NCBI GenBank assembly: GCA_007133445.1
Contig: SLMR01000213.1
Span: 1 to 7,669, forward strand
DNA from: Aquisalimonas sp.
GTDB lineage: Bacteria; Pseudomonadota; Gammaproteobacteria; Nitrococcales; Aquisalimonadaceae
DNA length: 7,669 bases
Direction of reading: 5' to 3'
Position 1 is the stretch's first letter; each line of letters opens with the position of its first letter. The notes beneath the pieces were generated by a model, which made no database searches, had not been told where the DNA came from, and saw nothing but the letters and a program-made list of their open reading frames with translations. A program made the translations under genes and the position numbers. This document shows positions 6,860-7,669 of this stretch, in pieces.

Positions 6860-7605
6860 GTGTCAGCGCACGCCGATACCTGCGGCTGGGCCTGCTGGTG
6901 TTGCTGCTGCCGGCGATGAGCGCCTGCGCCAGCCCGCCGCCTCCCGAACCCGACGCCTGGGACCCCATCGAGCCAGCCAACCGCAAGGTCTACGTGTTCA
7001 ACGAGCAGCTGGACCGGTTCGTGGCCAAGCCGCTGGCCGATGCCTACGTGTTTGTCACCCCACGTTTCGCGCGGCGCGGCGTCACCAACTTCTTCGACAA
7101 CATGGGCGAGCCCGGCAATGCCCTCAACAACACACTGCAGGGCAAGCCGGGCGACGGTGCCCGGGACACCGGGCGCTTCCTGATCAACACCACCCTGGGG
7201 CTGGGCGGGCTGTTCGACGTCGCCACGCCGCTGGGGCTCGAGTCCACCAGCAACGAGGATTTCGGCCAGACCCTGGCCGTGTGGGGCGCCCCCGAGGGCA
7301 TGTATCTTGTCCTGCCCGCCTACGGCCCCAACAACACCCGCGACATCCACGACATCCCGGTGTCCCTGGCCACCAACCCCGTCACCTACGTGGGCTGGGT
7401 GGTGGCGGTGCCGCTGTACGCCCTCAACCTGGTGGACACCCGCGCGCGGCTGGACCAGGCGGCGCGCTTCCGCAGCGAGGCGGCGCTGGACGAATACGAC
7501 TTCACCCGCTCCGCCTATCGGCAATACCGGAACAACCTGATCTGGGACGGTGACCCGCCGGAACCGGATTTCTTCGACGACCTGGACGACGATTTCGACT
7601 GGTAG
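6841..7605 (+). CDS. mlaA: MlaA (VacJ) outer-membrane lipoprotein
   Basis: This encodes a 254-residue lipoprotein of the Mla lipid-asymmetry system. In the known family MlaA sits in the outer membrane with porins, removes phospholipids mislocalised to the outer leaflet, and passes them to periplasmic MlaC. Residues 1-28 are a lipoprotein signal peptide (RRYLRLGLLVLLLPAMSA) with the lipidated Cys29; Ala at +2 favours outer-membrane sorting. Diagnostic blocks follow: WDPIEPANRKVYVFNE near 40-55, NFFDNMGEPGNALNNTLQGK near 82-101, GRFLINTTLGLGGLFDVAT near 110-128, EDFGQTLAVWG near 139-149 and YLVLPAYGPNNTRD near 155-168. The C-terminus is strongly acidic (DDLDDDFDW). GTG 6841 is chosen for the excellent AGGAGG 7 nt upstream and for the signal peptide. 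The gene overlaps the squalene-synthase-like gene by 19 bp in another frame. The other mla genes are not in the window. Confidence 0.93.
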   Translation: MDPHSLSVSARRYLRLGLLVLLLPAMSACASPPPPEPDAWDPIEPANRKVYVFNEQLDRFVAKPLADAYVFVTPRFARRGVTNFFDNMGEPGNALNNTLQGKPGDGARDTGRFLINTTLGLGGLFDVATPLGLESTSNEDFGQTLAVWGAPEGMYLVLPAYGPNNTRDIHDIPVSLATNPVTYVGWVVAVPLYALNLVDTRARLDQAARFRSEAALDEYDFTRSAYRQYRNNLIWDGDPPEPDFFDDLDDDFDW

Positions 7606-7623
7606 GGTGCGTCTTGATGCGCC
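7606..7623. repeat. Short imperfect palindrome right after the mlaA stop
   Basis: GGTGC at 7606-7610 pairs with GCGCC at 7619-7623, including one G-T wobble, around an 8-base loop. The stretch resembles the GGGTGCG...GCGCC-type intergenic palindromes often scattered in proteobacterial genomes. Whether it is dispersed here cannot be told from one copy. Confidence 0.35.
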
Positions 7624-7625
7624 TT

Positions 7626-7661
7626 CCCGGGATCGGCCAGCCAGGGTGGCTCGATCCGGGG
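7626..7661 (+). terminator. GC-rich hairpin downstream of mlaA, possible terminator
   Basis: GATCGGCCA at 7631-7639 pairs with TGGCTCGATC at 7647-7656 (one bulged T) around a 7-base loop. Flanking CCC-G-G and C-G-GGG bases extend the stem outward with one mismatch. The hairpin should be stable and lies 20 bp after the stop codon. No clear U-tract follows before the window ends, so it could be a Rho-assisted end or an mRNA-stabilising stem rather than a classical intrinsic terminator. Confidence 0.45.
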
Positions 7662-7669
7662 CCGTTATG

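Noticed and set aside
6628..7524. 298-residue minus-strand open frame opposite mlaA
   Set aside because: MlaA motifs on the plus strand are unambiguous, and the antisense product is repetitive and unlike any family.

Overview
The window looks like chromosomal DNA of a GC-rich gammaproteobacterium. The evidence is a UbiD C-terminus of the enterobacterial/pseudomonad type, a gammaproteobacterial-style MlaA (VacJ) lipoprotein, a DUF2845 secreted protein and a 2Fe-2S/FAD reductase. The squalene-synthase-type enzyme points tentatively towards Chromatiales, Ectothiorhodospiraceae or Methylococcales-like lineages. This placement is inference. No mobile element, CRISPR array, tRNA or rRNA gene is visible, and gene density is high.

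Left part (1-1989). The last 50 codons of ubiD (ubiquinone biosynthesis decarboxylase) run into the window. They converge tail to tail, with a 5-bp gap, on a minus-strand gene for a secreted DUF2845 protein made of two copies of the same cysteine-containing module. Divergent from that gene, across a 189-bp intergenic region carrying three copies of a TTCCTGA heptamer, is a ferredoxin-domain flavoprotein reductase. Its position near ubiD recalls the ubiD-fre pair of E. coli, so a flavin or electron-transfer role around ubiquinone synthesis is plausible.

Centre (2020-4905). A 961-residue membrane sensor lies 30 bp behind the reductase. It has a TM-CHASE-TM input region, a coiled coil and five PAS domains in series. 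It stops immediately after the last PAS domain, with no histidine kinase, GGDEF, EAL, HD-GYP or methyl-accepting output.

Right part (4926-7605). A good sigma70-like promoter overlapping the sensor stop codon opens a tight three-gene unit: an alpha/beta hydrolase, a squalene-synthase-type prenyltransferase (ATGA overlap) and mlaA (19-bp overlap, strong Shine-Dalgarno inside the upstream gene). The unit combines isoprenoid lipid synthesis with outer-membrane lipid-asymmetry maintenance. Hairpins follow the last stop codon and probably mark the end of the transcript.

The most unusual items are the sensor without an output domain and the translationally packed hydrolase-squalene synthase-MlaA unit. 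Neither can be proven to be a new system from the sequence alone.
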